The notes beneath the pieces were generated by a model. It ran no database searches and had not been told where the DNA came from. It saw only the letters and a program-made list of their open reading frames with translations. Shown one piece after another: positions 1 through 8,504 of a stretch of DNA of 37,188 bases (the stretch's first letter is position 1; each line of letters begins with the position of its first letter). The stretch covers positions 1 to 37,188 of the forward strand of contig NZ_VTTO01000033.1 of assembly GCF_008364825.1 (NCBI RefSeq), in the 5' to 3' direction. The translations under genes were made by a program, and so were the position numbers. Source of the stretch: Azospirillum sp. B21. Lineage in GTDB: Bacteria; Pseudomonadota; Alphaproteobacteria; Azospirillales; Azospirillaceae.

Positions 1-189
1 GGCAAATGCGGAAGGCAAGACAAAAGGACGCGGCACCGGGCCGCGTCGAAAGCCTGTCTGCACGTGGGGGCGGCGCGGCACGCAGCGGCTTCGCCGCCGT
101 GCTGCTTGTGGCGCGTGGCCCGCGTCGATATGGGCTTGTCCGCGTGCTTCGCACGACGGACTACGCCCCAGCTTTCAGGGAGAGAAGTC
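1..189. other. Hairpin-rich leader of rlxS, candidate oriT
   Basis: No convincing gene lies here; all three forward frames are open only because the DNA is GC-rich. Three hairpins are visible. At 27-47 a perfect 8-bp stem (GACGCGGC / GCCGCGTC) has a 5-nt loop. At 85-97 GCGGC / GCCGC surrounds TTC. At 138-161 a 10-bp stem has a TTC loop and one bulged A at 156. Nine bases after the first hairpin is CCTG followed by T (53-57). MOBP-type oriTs often place an inverted repeat about 8 nt before a nic site ending in CCTG, so this may be the relaxase nicking region. The position just upstream of the relaxase gene fits. The assignment is inference, and the hairpins could instead control rlxS expression. 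Confidence 0.4.
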
Positions 190-2172
190 ATGATCAACCG
201 CCGCGACGACGATTTCCGCATCCGCCCCAGCGCTCCAAAAAACCGCGGCCAGGGCTTCGTTTCCAAGGTGCTCCAGCAGGCCGGCAAGGCCAGTGGCGGC
301 AAGTCCTCGGTGCGCCGTCCGGCATCGGCCATCGGCGGCAAGGCCACCGGCCAGCGGCCCGGCTCACGCCTGGGGCGCGGCCATACGGCGGCGCGGTTTG
401 CGGGCGCGAAGCTCACGCCCATGTCGCGGCGTGTGACTATCAAAACCTTGCTGGTCAACCAGCAGCGGGCCAGCCCGCAATCGCTCGCCAAGCACCTGCG
501 CTACATCGAGCGCGATGGTGTGGGCCGTGATGGCGAGCCAGGCCGGGCCTATGGGCCGCAGACCGACGAAGCCGATCTGGATGCTTTCAAGGAACGCTGC
601 GCCGACGACCGGCACCATTTCCGCTTCATCGTCTCGCCCGAGGACGGGGCCGAACTGGACGACCTGCGCACCTACACGCGGCATCTGATGAACCGCATGG
701 AAGCTGACTTGGGCACGCGGCTGGATTGGGTGGCGGTGGATCACTGGAACACCGACAACCCCCACACGCATTTGATCGTGCGCGGGCGCGACGACACCGG
801 CAAAGACCTCATCATCGCCGGCGACTACATCGCTGATGGATTCCGCCATCGTGCCGCTGAACTGGCGACCGAATGGCTGGGGCCGCGCACCGAACTGGAG
901 ATCCAGCAGACCTTGCAACGCGAGGTGGAGCAGGAGCGGTGGACGAGCCTGGATCGCACGCTGCAACGCGAGGCCGGCGAAGACGGCCGGGTGCAGATCG
1001 AACGCTTCAACGAACCGAAGCTGCAACGCCAACGCCTGCTGCTGATCGGCCGCCTGCAACGCTTGCAGCGCCTGGGACTGGCCGACGAGGCGCAGCCGGG
1101 CACCTGGGCCGTCCATGCCGATGCCGAGAAGACCTTGCGCGCCCTGGGCGAGCGTGGCGACATCATCCGCACCATGCAGCGTGCCATGCGCGGCGAGCCG
1201 CGCGAACTGGCGGTGTTCGAGCCGGGCGACGATAGCCGAACCATTCTCGGCCGCGTGGCCGCGAAGGGGCTGGCCGACGAGCTGCGCGACCGCGGCTATC
1301 TGGTCATCGACGGGGTGGACGGCAAGGCCCACTACGTCGCGCTCAACACCCGCGACGAGCTGGCGAACTATCCCACCGGCGCCGTGGTGGAGGTGAAGGG
1401 ATCGGCCGACGTGCGCGCGGCTGACAAGAACATCGCCGTGCTGGCGAGCGATGGCCTGTACCGCACCGACCACCACCTTGCTATCGCGCAGGGCCAGGCC
1501 GTACCGGGCCGCGATCCGCAGGAAGTCGTCGCGGCCCACGTCCGGCGCTTGGAAGCCCTGCGCCGGGCAGGCATCGTGGAGCGCGTGGCCGAAGGGCTAT
1601 GGAAGGTGCCGGGCGACCTGCCCGATCAGGGCCGTCGCTACGACGCGCAGCGCCTGGGCGGCGTGGCCGTGGAGCTGAAATCGCACCTGCCCATCGAGCG
1701 GCAGGCCCGCGTGATCGGGGCCACCTGGCTTGACCAGCAGTTGATCGGCGGTGGCTCTGGCCTGGGCGACCTGGGCTTTGGCGGCGAGGCCAAGCAGGCA
1801 ATGCAACAGCGCACCGACTTCCTGGCCGAACAGGGGCTGGCCGAGCGGCGCGGCCAACGCGTCATCCTGGCGCGCAATCTGCTGGCAATGCTGCGCAGCC
1901 GGGATGTAGCGCATGCCGCGAAGGACTTGGCCGCCGAAACTGGCCTGGAGCACCGGCCCGTGGCCGATGGCCAGCGCGTGGCGGGTATCTACCGCCGCAG
2001 CGTCATGCTGGCCAGCGGGCGCTACGCCATGCTCGATGATGGCATGGGGTTCAGCCTGGTGCCATGGAGGCCTGTCATCGAACAACGACTCGGTATGCCG
2101 ATTTCTGCGCAGGTACATGACGGCCGCGTATCCTGGCAAATCCGACGGCAACAGGGCTTATCTGTTATCTGA
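190..2172 (+). CDS. rlxS: ICE relaxase RlxS (TraI/VirD2-like, DUF3363)
   Basis: Relaxase that would nick oriT and lead the single strand into the recipient. The protein is 660 aa from the ATG at 190, which follows GGGAGAG at good spacing; the frame stays open further upstream, but the basic N-terminus beginning MINRRDDDF is typical of this family. The relaxase domain covers roughly residues 80-230. The three-histidine metal motif is at His185, His192 and His194 (DHWNTDNPHTHL), and Tyr105 in HLRYIERDG is a candidate nucleophile. The rest matches the DUF3363 region seen in Tn4371-type relaxases and ends in the conserved DGMGFSLVPW segment, so the gene looks intact. It is separated from traR and traG, its usual neighbours, by the catabolic cargo. 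Confidence 0.93.
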   Translation: MINRRDDDFRIRPSAPKNRGQGFVSKVLQQAGKASGGKSSVRRPASAIGGKATGQRPGSRLGRGHTAARFAGAKLTPMSRRVTIKTLLVNQQRASPQSLAKHLRYIERDGVGRDGEPGRAYGPQTDEADLDAFKERCADDRHHFRFIVSPEDGAELDDLRTYTRHLMNRMEADLGTRLDWVAVDHWNTDNPHTHLIVRGRDDTGKDLIIAGDYIADGFRHRAAELATEWLGPRTELEIQQTLQREVEQERWTSLDRTLQREAGEDGRVQIERFNEPKLQRQRLLLIGRLQRLQRLGLADEAQPGTWAVHADAEKTLRALGERGDIIRTMQRAMRGEPRELAVFEPGDDSRTILGRVAAKGLADELRDRGYLVIDGVDGKAHYVALNTRDELANYPTGAVVEVKGSADVRAADKNIAVLASDGLYRTDHHLAIAQGQAVPGRDPQEVVAAHVRRLEALRRAGIVERVAEGLWKVPGDLPDQGRRYDAQRLGGVAVELKSHLPIERQARVIGATWLDQQLIGGGSGLGDLGFGGEAKQAMQQRTDFLAEQGLAERRGQRVILARNLLAMLRSRDVAHAAKDLAAETGLEHRPVADGQRVAGIYRRSVMLASGRYAMLDDGMGFSLVPWRPVIEQRLGMPISAQVHDGRVSWQIRRQQGLSVI

Positions 2173-2212
2173 AGCCAGCAGCATATCGAGCACCCACTGC
2201 AAGGATGCGTCT

Positions 2213-2470
2213 ACAAGCGTTCTCGATGTTGACGACCGGAATGCGCCCGATGCCCATGCCGCGCAGCGCCACCTGTCCGGGGATCAGCACCTGGTCGGCC
2301 ATGACACCAGCAGCGGCGTTGCCCATGTCGGCGGCCTGCAGCTGGGACGGGGTGATGCCTGCATCGGCAATGGCTTCGCCAATCGCCTCGGCGGCGAGCG
2401 ATTTGAGACCGCAGTCAATGTGCTTGCCGAAACGGGTCATGCCCGTGCCAGCGACGAAGACGGGCTGCAT
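2213..2470 (-). pseudogene. Truncated SCP-x-type thiolase (5' fragment)
   Basis: The first 86 codons read as the N-terminus of a thiolase of the lipid-transfer/SCP-x group: VFVAGTGMTRFGKH, then SLAAEAIGEAIADAGI, then PVVNIENAC, which in intact enzymes continues into the active-site segment (NIENAC followed by small residues). Here homology stops at Cys86 (about position 2213). The frame then runs through unrelated sequence (RRILAVGARY) to a stop at 2165, beside the rlxS stop at 2172. More than three quarters of the enzyme is missing, so it is surely inactive. It was probably the last gene of the minus-strand operon: its start lies 10 bp after the LivM stop. It marks the left cargo/ICE junction. 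Confidence 0.8.
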
Positions 2471-2479
2471 GGAAAGCGT

Positions 2480-3490
2480 CTAAGACTGGGCGGATGAGGA
2501 ATTTGCACGCCTGCGCCAGAGGCTGGTGATCCAGCCGCTCAAGCCATTAGGGGCCAGGAAGACCACCGCGAGCAGTGCGAAGCCGAAGATCATCCACGGC
2601 GCGGATTGCGACACGCTCTCGGCCAGGTTGGGCGTGAGCACGATGAAGGCAGCCCCCAGGAAGGCGCCCCACAGGCTGCGCACCCCGCCCACGAAGCTGC
2701 CCACCAGCAGGGACACCGAGAGCAGGAAGGGAAAGTTCTCGGGCGCGACGAACTGGCCCGCCACCACGCTCAGGGCACCGGCCAGGCCGGTGAACGCCGC
2801 GCTGAGGCCGAACATCTGCGTGCGCAGGGCGGTGATGTCGAGTCCGCCCGCCGCCGCCGCGAGCGGCTGGTCGCGCGAGGCGTCCACCAGGCGGCCGAAC
2901 TGCGAGCCGAGAATCCGCCGCGCCAGCAGGAAGGCGCAGAGCGCGCAGGCCGCAACGCAGGCCATGATGGCCCAGTCCGCCCGGTCGGCCAGCACCCCTG
3001 GGAACACAGGTTTTTCCAGGACGATCCCCGCCACGCCACCGGTCAGCCACTCGATCTTTTTCCACTTGAGCGCCTGCGGTGTCACCACCGCCACCGCGAA
3101 GGTGGACAGCGCCAGATAAAGCATGGGCAGCCGCAGCGCCGGGAAGCCGAAGAGGAAACCCGCCACGAAGCACAACAGCGCCGCCACCGGCACGCCCACG
3201 TAGAACGGCCAGCCCAGGTGATGCGAGAGCACCGCCGCGGTATAGGCACCGATGGCGAAGAAGGCGCTGTGGCCGAGCGAGATCTGGCCCGTGTAGCCGG
3301 TGAGCAGGTTCAGGCCCATGATGGCGATGCCATAGATCAGCACCTGCGTCATCACGTACAACGGATAACTTTGCCAACTAAAGGACCAGGCCAGCAGCGC
3401 GAGCCCGACCACCGAGGCCGTCCAGCGCAACCAGGTGGGCGATGCCACCGGGCGGATGTTGAGTGGGGCGCTCATGGTACTCATGCTCAC
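2480..3490 (-). CDS. Branched-chain amino acid-type ABC transporter permease (LivM-like)
   Basis: Inner-membrane permease of a Liv-family ATP-dependent importer, 336 aa. Hydrophobic segments run through nearly the whole chain, and the block GYTGQISLGHSAFFAIGAYTAA (residues about 65-86) is the hallmark of LivM-type permeases. The GTG at 3490 overlaps the livH-like stop (GTGA); ATGs at 3484 and 3475 are alternatives, and the one at 3484 has a well-spaced GAGG. It pairs with the LivH-like permease upstream. In catabolic operons such transporters often carry aromatic or fatty acids rather than amino acids, so leucine transport should not be assumed. Family certain, substrate unknown. Confidence 0.93.
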   Translation of the reverse strand: MSMSTMSAPLNIRPVASPTWLRWTASVVGLALLAWSFSWQSYPLYVMTQVLIYGIAIMGLNLLTGYTGQISLGHSAFFAIGAYTAAVLSHHLGWPFYVGVPVAALLCFVAGFLFGFPALRLPMLYLALSTFAVAVVTPQALKWKKIEWLTGGVAGIVLEKPVFPGVLADRADWAIMACVAACALCAFLLARRILGSQFGRLVDASRDQPLAAAAGGLDITALRTQMFGLSAAFTGLAGALSVVAGQFVAPENFPFLLSVSLLVGSFVGGVRSLWGAFLGAAFIVLTPNLAESVSQSAPWMIFGFALLAVVFLAPNGLSGWITSLWRRRANSSSAQS

Positions 3491-4359
3491 ACCCTCACCT
3501 GGGCCGTCTTGCCGAAGATACCGGCGGGCCGCAAGACCAGCATCGCGATGATCAACAGCATGATGCAGGTCAGTTTCAGGTCGTTGCCGACCACGTAGGC
3601 GCCCAGCAGGTTCTCCAGTACCCCGACGGCGAAGCCCCCGGCCACGGCGCCCACAGGGCTGGCGATGCCGCCCAGCAGCGCGCCCGCCAGTGCGTAGATC
3701 AGCGGCCCCATCATCATCGACGGCTCCAGGAACACGATGGGCGCGGCCATCAGCCCCGCCACGGCACCGGCCACCGCTGCAAGACCCCAGCCCACGGCCA
3801 GCACCTTGTTGGTGCTGATGCCCGACAGTTCCGCCGACGGCGCGTTCACCGCCACCGCACGCATCGCCAGGCCGAACCGGGTGAAGCGGAAGAACGCGAA
3901 TACCGCCGCCAGTTCGGCCAGGGTGACGAGCAGAACGCCGACCTCGTGGGCCGACAGATAGGGTTCGGCACGGCTGAGGACTCCACCGAACGGCGTGGCG
4001 AACTCCAGCATCTCATGCCCGAACAGCCAGCCGACCAGGCTGTTCAAGATGATGAGCAGCGCGATGCTGGCCGCCACGACCGAGAGCACCGGCTTGTGCC
4101 GCAGGGGCTGGAAGATGACCCGCTCCAGCGCCAGCCCGAGCAGGAAGGAACCCACGACCACAACGGCGAAGGCCACCCACCATGATGCGCCCGCCTGAAC
4201 CAACGCCCAGCTCATATAGGTGGAGAACATCGCCAGTTCGCCCTGCGCGAAGTTGACGGACGAAGTGCAGCGATAGATGAGCACGAGCGCGATGGCGAGG
4301 CTGGCATAGATGCCGCCCGCCGCCAGGCCCGAAGCTATCTGGTGAAGGAATGCTTGCAT
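3487..4359 (-). CDS. Branched-chain amino acid-type ABC transporter permease (LivH-like)
   Basis: Second permease of the Liv-type importer, 290 aa, all helical membrane segments. The N-terminal ASGLAAGGIYASLAIALVLIYRCTSSVNFAQGELAMFSTYMSW pattern (residues about 9-51, given here only to name the LivH hallmark NFAQGE) and the later PSMMMGPLIYALAGALLGG segment are typical. The ATG at 4359 follows AGAGG. The gene lies 20 bp after the LivF-like ATPase and overlaps the LivM-like gene. Gene order here is binding protein, G, F, H, M, so the ATPases precede the permeases, unlike the classical HMGF order. It should form the translocation pore with LivM for the substrate bound by the protein encoded at 5877-7067. 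Confidence 0.93.
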   Translation of the reverse strand: MQAFLHQIASGLAAGGIYASLAIALVLIYRCTSSVNFAQGELAMFSTYMSWALVQAGASWWVAFAVVVVGSFLLGLALERVIFQPLRHKPVLSVVAASIALLIILNSLVGWLFGHEMLEFATPFGGVLSRAEPYLSAHEVGVLLVTLAELAAVFAFFRFTRFGLAMRAVAVNAPSAELSGISTNKVLAVGWGLAAVAGAVAGLMAAPIVFLEPSMMMGPLIYALAGALLGGIASPVGAVAGGFAVGVLENLLGAYVVGNDLKLTCIMLLIIAMLVLRPAGIFGKTAQVRV

Positions 4360-4379
4360 GGTGATGAACCTCTTTTTGA

Positions 4380-5096
4380 TCAGTGGCCGAGGTAGCTGCG
4401 GCGCACGGCGTCGTCTTCGCGCAGCTCGGCTGCGGTGCCCTGGGCAGTGACGCGCCCGCTTTCGAGCACATAGGCCCGGTTGACTAGGTTCAGCGCGACC
4501 TGGGCGTTCTGCTCCACGATGAGCGCCGTGAGGTGCTCGGTTTCGCGCAACTGGTGCAGGAGTTCGTAGATCTCCTGCGTCACGCGCGGCGCGATGCCGA
4601 ACGAAGGCTCGTCCAGCAGCAGCATCTTGGGGCGCATCATCAGCGCGCGCGCGATGGCCAGCATCTGCTGCTCGCCGCCGCTGAGCGTGCCCGCCGCTTG
4701 CTTCGCGCGGCTGGACAGCTTGGGAAACAGCGTCTGCATCCGGGCGATGTCCTGCTCGATGCCGTCCTTGTCGCGGCGGTGGATGGCGCCCACGCGCAGG
4801 TTCTCCAGCACCGTCAGGTCGCCAAAGGTGCCGCGCCCTTCGGGCACGTGGGCGATGCCCAGCGAGGCGATGGCGGGCGCGGCCATGTCGATGATGTCCT
4901 GGCCCTCGAAGCGCAGCGTGCCCTTGGCAGTCACCTGCTGGTGGCTGATGGCGCGCAGGATGGAGGTCTTGCCCGCGCCGTTGGCGCCGAGCAGCGCCAC
5001 CATCTCGCCGGCCTGCACGTGCAGGTCGATGCCATGCACCACCGCCGTTCGGCCGTAGGCCACCGCGAGGTTGCGGATTTCAAGCCGTTGGGTCAC
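4380..5096 (-). CDS. ABC transporter ATPase (LivF-like)
   Basis: Cytoplasmic ATPase of the Liv-type importer, 238 aa, normal LivF length. Walker A is GANGAGKT (37-44), the ABC signature LSGGEQQ (138-144) and Walker B LLLDEP (159-164). HVPEGRGTFGDLTVLENL (83-100) is diagnostic for LivF. Translation starts at a GTG (5096) overlapping the LivG stop as GTGA, implying translational coupling so that the two ATPases are made in equal amounts. All catalytic motifs are intact. Confidence 0.94.
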   Translation of the reverse strand: MTQRLEIRNLAVAYGRTAVVHGIDLHVQAGEMVALLGANGAGKTSILRAISHQQVTAKGTLRFEGQDIIDMAAPAIASLGIAHVPEGRGTFGDLTVLENLRVGAIHRRDKDGIEQDIARMQTLFPKLSSRAKQAAGTLSGGEQQMLAIARALMMRPKMLLLDEPSFGIAPRVTQEIYELLHQLRETEHLTALIVEQNAQVALNLVNRAYVLESGRVTAQGTAAELREDDAVRRSYLGH

Positions 5097-5860
5097 AGCA
5101 CACCTCCCAGATAGGCATCGAGCACGGCGTCGTTGTTGGCCACTTCCTCGGGCGAGCCCTGGGCGAGCTTGCGGCCAAAGCTCAGTACCGCGAGGTCGGA
5201 GCAGGTCTTCATCACGAAGCGCATGTTGTGCTCCACGACCACCATGGTCAGCTTCAATTCCTCGTGCAGGCGCAGCAGCACGTCGCGCAGTTCATCGACC
5301 TCGCCAGCGGTGAGGCCAGCGGCGGGCTCGTCGAGCAGCAGCAGCTTGGGCCGCGTCACCAGCGCCCGCGCGATTTCCACGCGGTGCTGGATGCCCACTG
5401 GCAGTTCCGCCACGCCCCGGTCGGCATAGTCAGACAGCCGCAGCGTGGCCAGGGCCGCGTCAGCCGAGTGCGCGATTTCTTCCTCGGCGGCACGGACGGC
5501 GCGCGAGCGCAGCGCGGCACCCAGCATCGACACCGGCAGCCGCGCGTGCGCACCCACCATCACGTTTTCGCGCACCGTGAGCGAGGGGTAGAGCGCCACG
5601 TTCTGGAAGGTGCGGCTCAGACCCAGCCGTGCCACGCCGTGGCGCGGCAGGCGCGTCAACTCGGCCTGGCCGAAGCGCACGCTGCCGTGGGTGGGCCGGT
5701 ACAGGCCGCTGATGCAGTTGAAGCAGGTCGTCTTGCCAGCGCCGTTCGGCCCGATCAGGCCGAAGATGCAGCCCTCGGGCACGTCCATCGAGAAGGCGTC
5801 CAGCGCGACGACACCGCCGAAGCGGATCGTCAGGTCGCGTACGGAAAGAATGGGTTCCAT
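5093..5860 (-). CDS. ABC transporter ATPase (LivG-like)
   Basis: Partner ATPase of the LivF-like protein, 255 aa. Walker A is GPNGAGKT (37-44), the LivG hallmark LSRTFQNVALYPSLTVRENV spans 81-100, and Walker B is LLLLDEP (173-179). The signature region reads LPVGIQHRVEIARAL (153-167); LivG proteins usually have LPYGxQRRLEIARAL, so this is a mild variant of an already atypical family signature. ATG at 5860, 16 bp after the binding-protein gene. The short spacing and the overlap with the next gene place it in the same transcript. Confidence 0.94.
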   Translation of the reverse strand: MEPILSVRDLTIRFGGVVALDAFSMDVPEGCIFGLIGPNGAGKTTCFNCISGLYRPTHGSVRFGQAELTRLPRHGVARLGLSRTFQNVALYPSLTVRENVMVGAHARLPVSMLGAALRSRAVRAAEEEIAHSADAALATLRLSDYADRGVAELPVGIQHRVEIARALVTRPKLLLLDEPAAGLTAGEVDELRDVLLRLHEELKLTMVVVEHNMRFVMKTCSDLAVLSFGRKLAQGSPEEVANNDAVLDAYLGGVL

Positions 5861-5876
5861 CGCTGCGCTCGCCCCG

Positions 5877-7067
5877 TCAGGACGGCATCACCTTCCAGCT
5901 CGTGCCGTCGAACTGCTGGATGCGCATGTCCGGTATCGGGTGAGGGCGGGCGTCGCTGGTCTTGACACGCAGGCCCGGCAGCATCATGGGCAAATCCATG
6001 TCCAGGCGGCGCGACTGCCGCATGATGTTCTCGCGCGAGAGGTCGTTGCCGCACTGCTTGAGCAACTGCACTGTCACTTGCCCAAGGCAGGCACCGAGCA
6101 CGGTGAGGTATTCCTTGGCCGCGCCTTTGTTGTATTTGTCCATGAAGGCATGCCAGGCCAGGACACCAGGGTCGTTCTTCCAGGTCGGATCGCTCGGATC
6201 CTTGAGGAACGCGGCGCTCATGATGCCCTTGACCTTGTCCAGCCCCACCGGAGTCAGCACCGCGGGCACCGAAGATGCGCTCGGGTTGATGTAGATGGCC
6301 GGGCGCCAGCCGATGTCGTGGGTCTTGCGCAGCGACTGGAGGGTGGCTTTGGGCGAACCCCACGCCACCAGCACGTCCGCGCCCGAGGCATGCATGGAGA
6401 CGATCTGCGAGTCCACCGTCGGATCCGACACCTCATGCGACTCTTCGCTGATGAGCTTCTTCCCGGCGGCAGCCAGAACCTCCTTCACGCCACGCAGCAC
6501 ATCCTTGCCGGCGTCGTCGTTCTGGTAGAACATGGCGATCTTCGCGTTGGGCCGCGTCTGCAGGATGTGCCTGGCCAGGATGCGCCCTTCGTCGGTGTAC
6601 AGGGGCAGCCAGCCCATGCTCCAGGGGAACTTAGCCGCATCATCCAGCCACGTGGCGGAGCCGGACGAAACGAAGAGTTGCGGTACTTTGGCGTTGTTGA
6701 GATAGCTGCGCGACGCCAGCCCAGTGGACGAGCCTATCTGCGCCGCGAGAAAAGCCACCTGATCGCGCTCCACCAGGCGGCGCGATTGCTCCAGGGTTTT
6801 CGGCGGGCTGTAGCCATCGTCGGCCAGCACCAGCTTGAGCTGGCGCCCATTCACGCCGCCCTCGGCGTTGACCAGGTCAAACCATGCAGACATGGTCTTG
6901 CCGACGATGCCATAGCCTGCGGCCGGGCCGCTGAGCGGTCCGGTCGAGCCGATCTTGATCTCGCGATCCGTCACGCCCGGGGTGCCCGCGCCCTGCGCGC
7001 GGACCAGGCCAGAAACGCCGGTCAGCATGGCGCCGGAAAGCATGGTGATGAATTGTCTTTTTTGCAT
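5877..7067 (-). CDS. Periplasmic substrate-binding protein of the Liv-type importer
   Basis: Type I periplasmic binding protein (Leu/Ile/Val-binding family), 396 aa, expected to capture the substrate in the periplasm and hand it to the LivHM-like pore. The first 25 residues form a signal peptide ending VRA/QG, with no lipobox. The mature part begins with GVTDREIKIGSTGPLSGPAA, the family's opening beta strand and ligand loop, and continues with VNAEGGVNGRQLKLVLADDGY. The ATG at 7067 has AGGAGA upstream. As first of five transporter genes in a beta-oxidation operon it probably binds a carboxylic acid rather than an amino acid; this is inference from context. Confidence 0.93.
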   Translation of the reverse strand: MQKRQFITMLSGAMLTGVSGLVRAQGAGTPGVTDREIKIGSTGPLSGPAAGYGIVGKTMSAWFDLVNAEGGVNGRQLKLVLADDGYSPPKTLEQSRRLVERDQVAFLAAQIGSSTGLASRSYLNNAKVPQLFVSSGSATWLDDAAKFPWSMGWLPLYTDEGRILARHILQTRPNAKIAMFYQNDDAGKDVLRGVKEVLAAAGKKLISEESHEVSDPTVDSQIVSMHASGADVLVAWGSPKATLQSLRKTHDIGWRPAIYINPSASSVPAVLTPVGLDKVKGIMSAAFLKDPSDPTWKNDPGVLAWHAFMDKYNKGAAKEYLTVLGACLGQVTVQLLKQCGNDLSRENIMRQSRRLDMDLPMMLPGLRVKTSDARPHPIPDMRIQQFDGTSWKVMPS

Positions 7068-7127
7068 GGTGTCTCCTGTGGTGGTGGTGAGATGAATGGA
7101 TGGATGGGTGAACCCTGGCCTGCGGCA

Positions 7128-7736
7128 TCAGGCCGCCTTCCCTTGCAAGCGCAGCACGGCTTCGCGGATCAGCGGCATGCGGTCGTTGCCGAAATACATG
7201 TCCGTCTTGTCCACGAAGATGGTCGGTGAGCCAAAGCCGCCGCGCGCGACCACCTCATCGGTGTTGGCCCTGAGCTGGTCTTTGATCGCCTGCTCGCCGA
7301 TGCCTGCAAAGAATTGGGCGGGCTCGATGCCAACGCGCTGGCACACCTGCGCCAGCACCGCGTCCTGCGAGATGTCCTGGTCGTCGCCCCAATAGGCTTC
7401 AAATATGGCGCGGGCAAACGGCGCCATGTCGTTGCCGAGCCAGATGCAGCCGCGCATCGCCTTCACGCTGTTGACGGGAAACACCGTCGGCGGCATCTTG
7501 ATCGCAAGCCCCGTCGAGCGGGCCCAATCCGCTAGGTCCTTTTTCAGGTAGCGGGCCTTCTGCGGCACCGGCGTCTCGCGCGAGGCATAGACGGTGGGAT
7601 TGATGGTGTTGAAGATGCCGCCGACCAGGATCGGCCGCCATGTGATCTCAACGTCAAGCTCCTTGGCGAGCGGCTGGATGTTATGAAAGGCGAGATAAGT
7701 CCAGGGGCTGGAGCAGTCGAAGAAGAATTCGATCAT
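7128..7736 (-). CDS. 2-hydroxychromene-2-carboxylate isomerase-like protein (kappa GST/DsbA fold)
   Basis: Glutathione-dependent isomerase family (NahD-like, kappa-class GST, thioredoxin fold with helical insertion), 202 aa, usual length. The N-terminal MIEFFFDCSSPWTYLA carries the SPW/SPY active-site motif; Ser10 is the likely glutathione-activating residue. Near the C-terminus GGFGSPTIFVDKTDMYFGNDR (186 region downstream of residue 165) is the conserved cis-Pro/G-S-P-T segment. True NahD acts in naphthalene breakdown, but relatives are frequent in operons without aromatic dioxygenases, as here, so the substrate is unknown. A second glutathione-type gene lies directly upstream, suggesting a joint role. 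Start ATG at 7736 with AGGAAA upstream. Confidence 0.87.
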   Translation of the reverse strand: MIEFFFDCSSPWTYLAFHNIQPLAKELDVEITWRPILVGGIFNTINPTVYASRETPVPQKARYLKKDLADWARSTGLAIKMPPTVFPVNSVKAMRGCIWLGNDMAPFARAIFEAYWGDDQDISQDAVLAQVCQRVGIEPAQFFAGIGEQAIKDQLRANTDEVVARGGFGSPTIFVDKTDMYFGNDRMPLIREAVLRLQGKAA

Positions 7737-7781
7737 GGTGTTTCCTGTGTTTTTGGGGCGTCACTGGATTCCGGAATCGCG

Positions 7782-8504
7782 CTACTCGCGCCCCGGAATG
7801 GCGCTCCGTTCCGCCAGCTCCCTGGCCTTGTGGCCGAACATGTTCTTTCTCGCTTCGTCGTCCAGCGGCTCTTGCTCGAATTTGCCGACCGCCAGCCCCG
7901 CTTGCACCTGGGGCCGGCCGCGCACGCTGGCGTACCAGCGCTTGAGGTGGGGAAAGTCGTCGAGCGTGAAGCCTTGGGCCTTGTGGGTCATGGTCCAGGG
8001 AAAGCAAGCGATGTCGGCGATGCCGTACTCGGTGCCAGCGACATAGGCGCCGGTCTTGCCGAGCTGGGTATCGAGCACGCGATACAGCCGTGCCGCTTCG
8101 TCGCGGTAACGCTCAATCGCGTAGGCGATCTTTTCCTGCGCATACAGCGCAAAGTGACCATGCTGGCCGAGCATGGGCCCCAGTCCGCTCACCTGCCACA
8201 TCACCCATTGCATGGTTTGGGTGAAGCCGCGCAGATCCGTGGGCAGGAAGCGGTTGGTTTTCTGGGCCAGATAGACCAGGATGGCGCCGGTCTCGAACAC
8301 CGAAAGCGGGCCGCCGCCGTCGAGCGGCGCATGGTCCACTATGGCCGGAATGCGGTTGTTCGGGCTGATCGCCAGAAATTCCGGCCTGAATTGCTCGCCA
8401 GCGCGGATGTTGACCGGAGTCACCGTATAGGGAAGTCCGAGTTCCTCCAGCAGGATGGAGATCTTCCAGCCGTTGGGTGTCGGTGCGTAATGCAGGTCAA
8501 TCAT
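7782..8504 (-). CDS. Nu-class glutathione S-transferase-like protein (YfcG/YghU type)
   Basis: Glutathione transferase of the nu class, 240 aa from the ATG at 8504, which has AGGAG upstream; an ATG at 8582 would add 26 residues lacking family features. The motif YAPTPNGWKISILLEE (6-21) contains Thr9 and Asn11, the glutathione-contacting residues of E. coli YfcG, followed by FRPEFLAISPNNRIPAIVD. The C-terminal helical domain contains YGIADIACFPW, the GST fold marker. YfcG-like enzymes mainly reduce disulfides or peroxides; here a detoxifying or isomerising role in the catabolic pathway is possible. It sits between the isomerase-like gene and the dehydrogenase gene. Confidence 0.9.
   Translation of the reverse strand: MIDLHYAPTPNGWKISILLEELGLPYTVTPVNIRAGEQFRPEFLAISPNNRIPAIVDHAPLDGGGPLSVFETGAILVYLAQKTNRFLPTDLRGFTQTMQWVMWQVSGLGPMLGQHGHFALYAQEKIAYAIERYRDEAARLYRVLDTQLGKTGAYVAGTEYGIADIACFPWTMTHKAQGFTLDDFPHLKRWYASVRGRPQVQAGLAVGKFEQEPLDDEARKNMFGHKARELAERSAIPGRE

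Noticed and set aside
27..47. Hairpin at 27-47 as a terminator of the upstream gene
   Set aside because: The stem is good but no T-run follows, so an intrinsic terminator is unlikely; kept only as part of the oriT candidate.
364..1539. Long minus-strand open frame (391 codons) opposite rlxS
   Set aside because: Mirror frame of a GC-rich gene; no family motifs, and it lies wholly inside the relaxase with its intact active-site residues.
5610..7229. 539-codon plus-strand open frame across the LivG and binding-protein genes
   Set aside because: Composition is Arg/His/Gln/Ala-rich antisense sequence; the opposite strand holds two complete transporter genes.
7128..7736. Naphthalene pathway from the NahD-like gene
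   Set aside because: No ring-hydroxylating dioxygenase, diol dehydrogenase, extradiol dioxygenase or aldolase is in the window.
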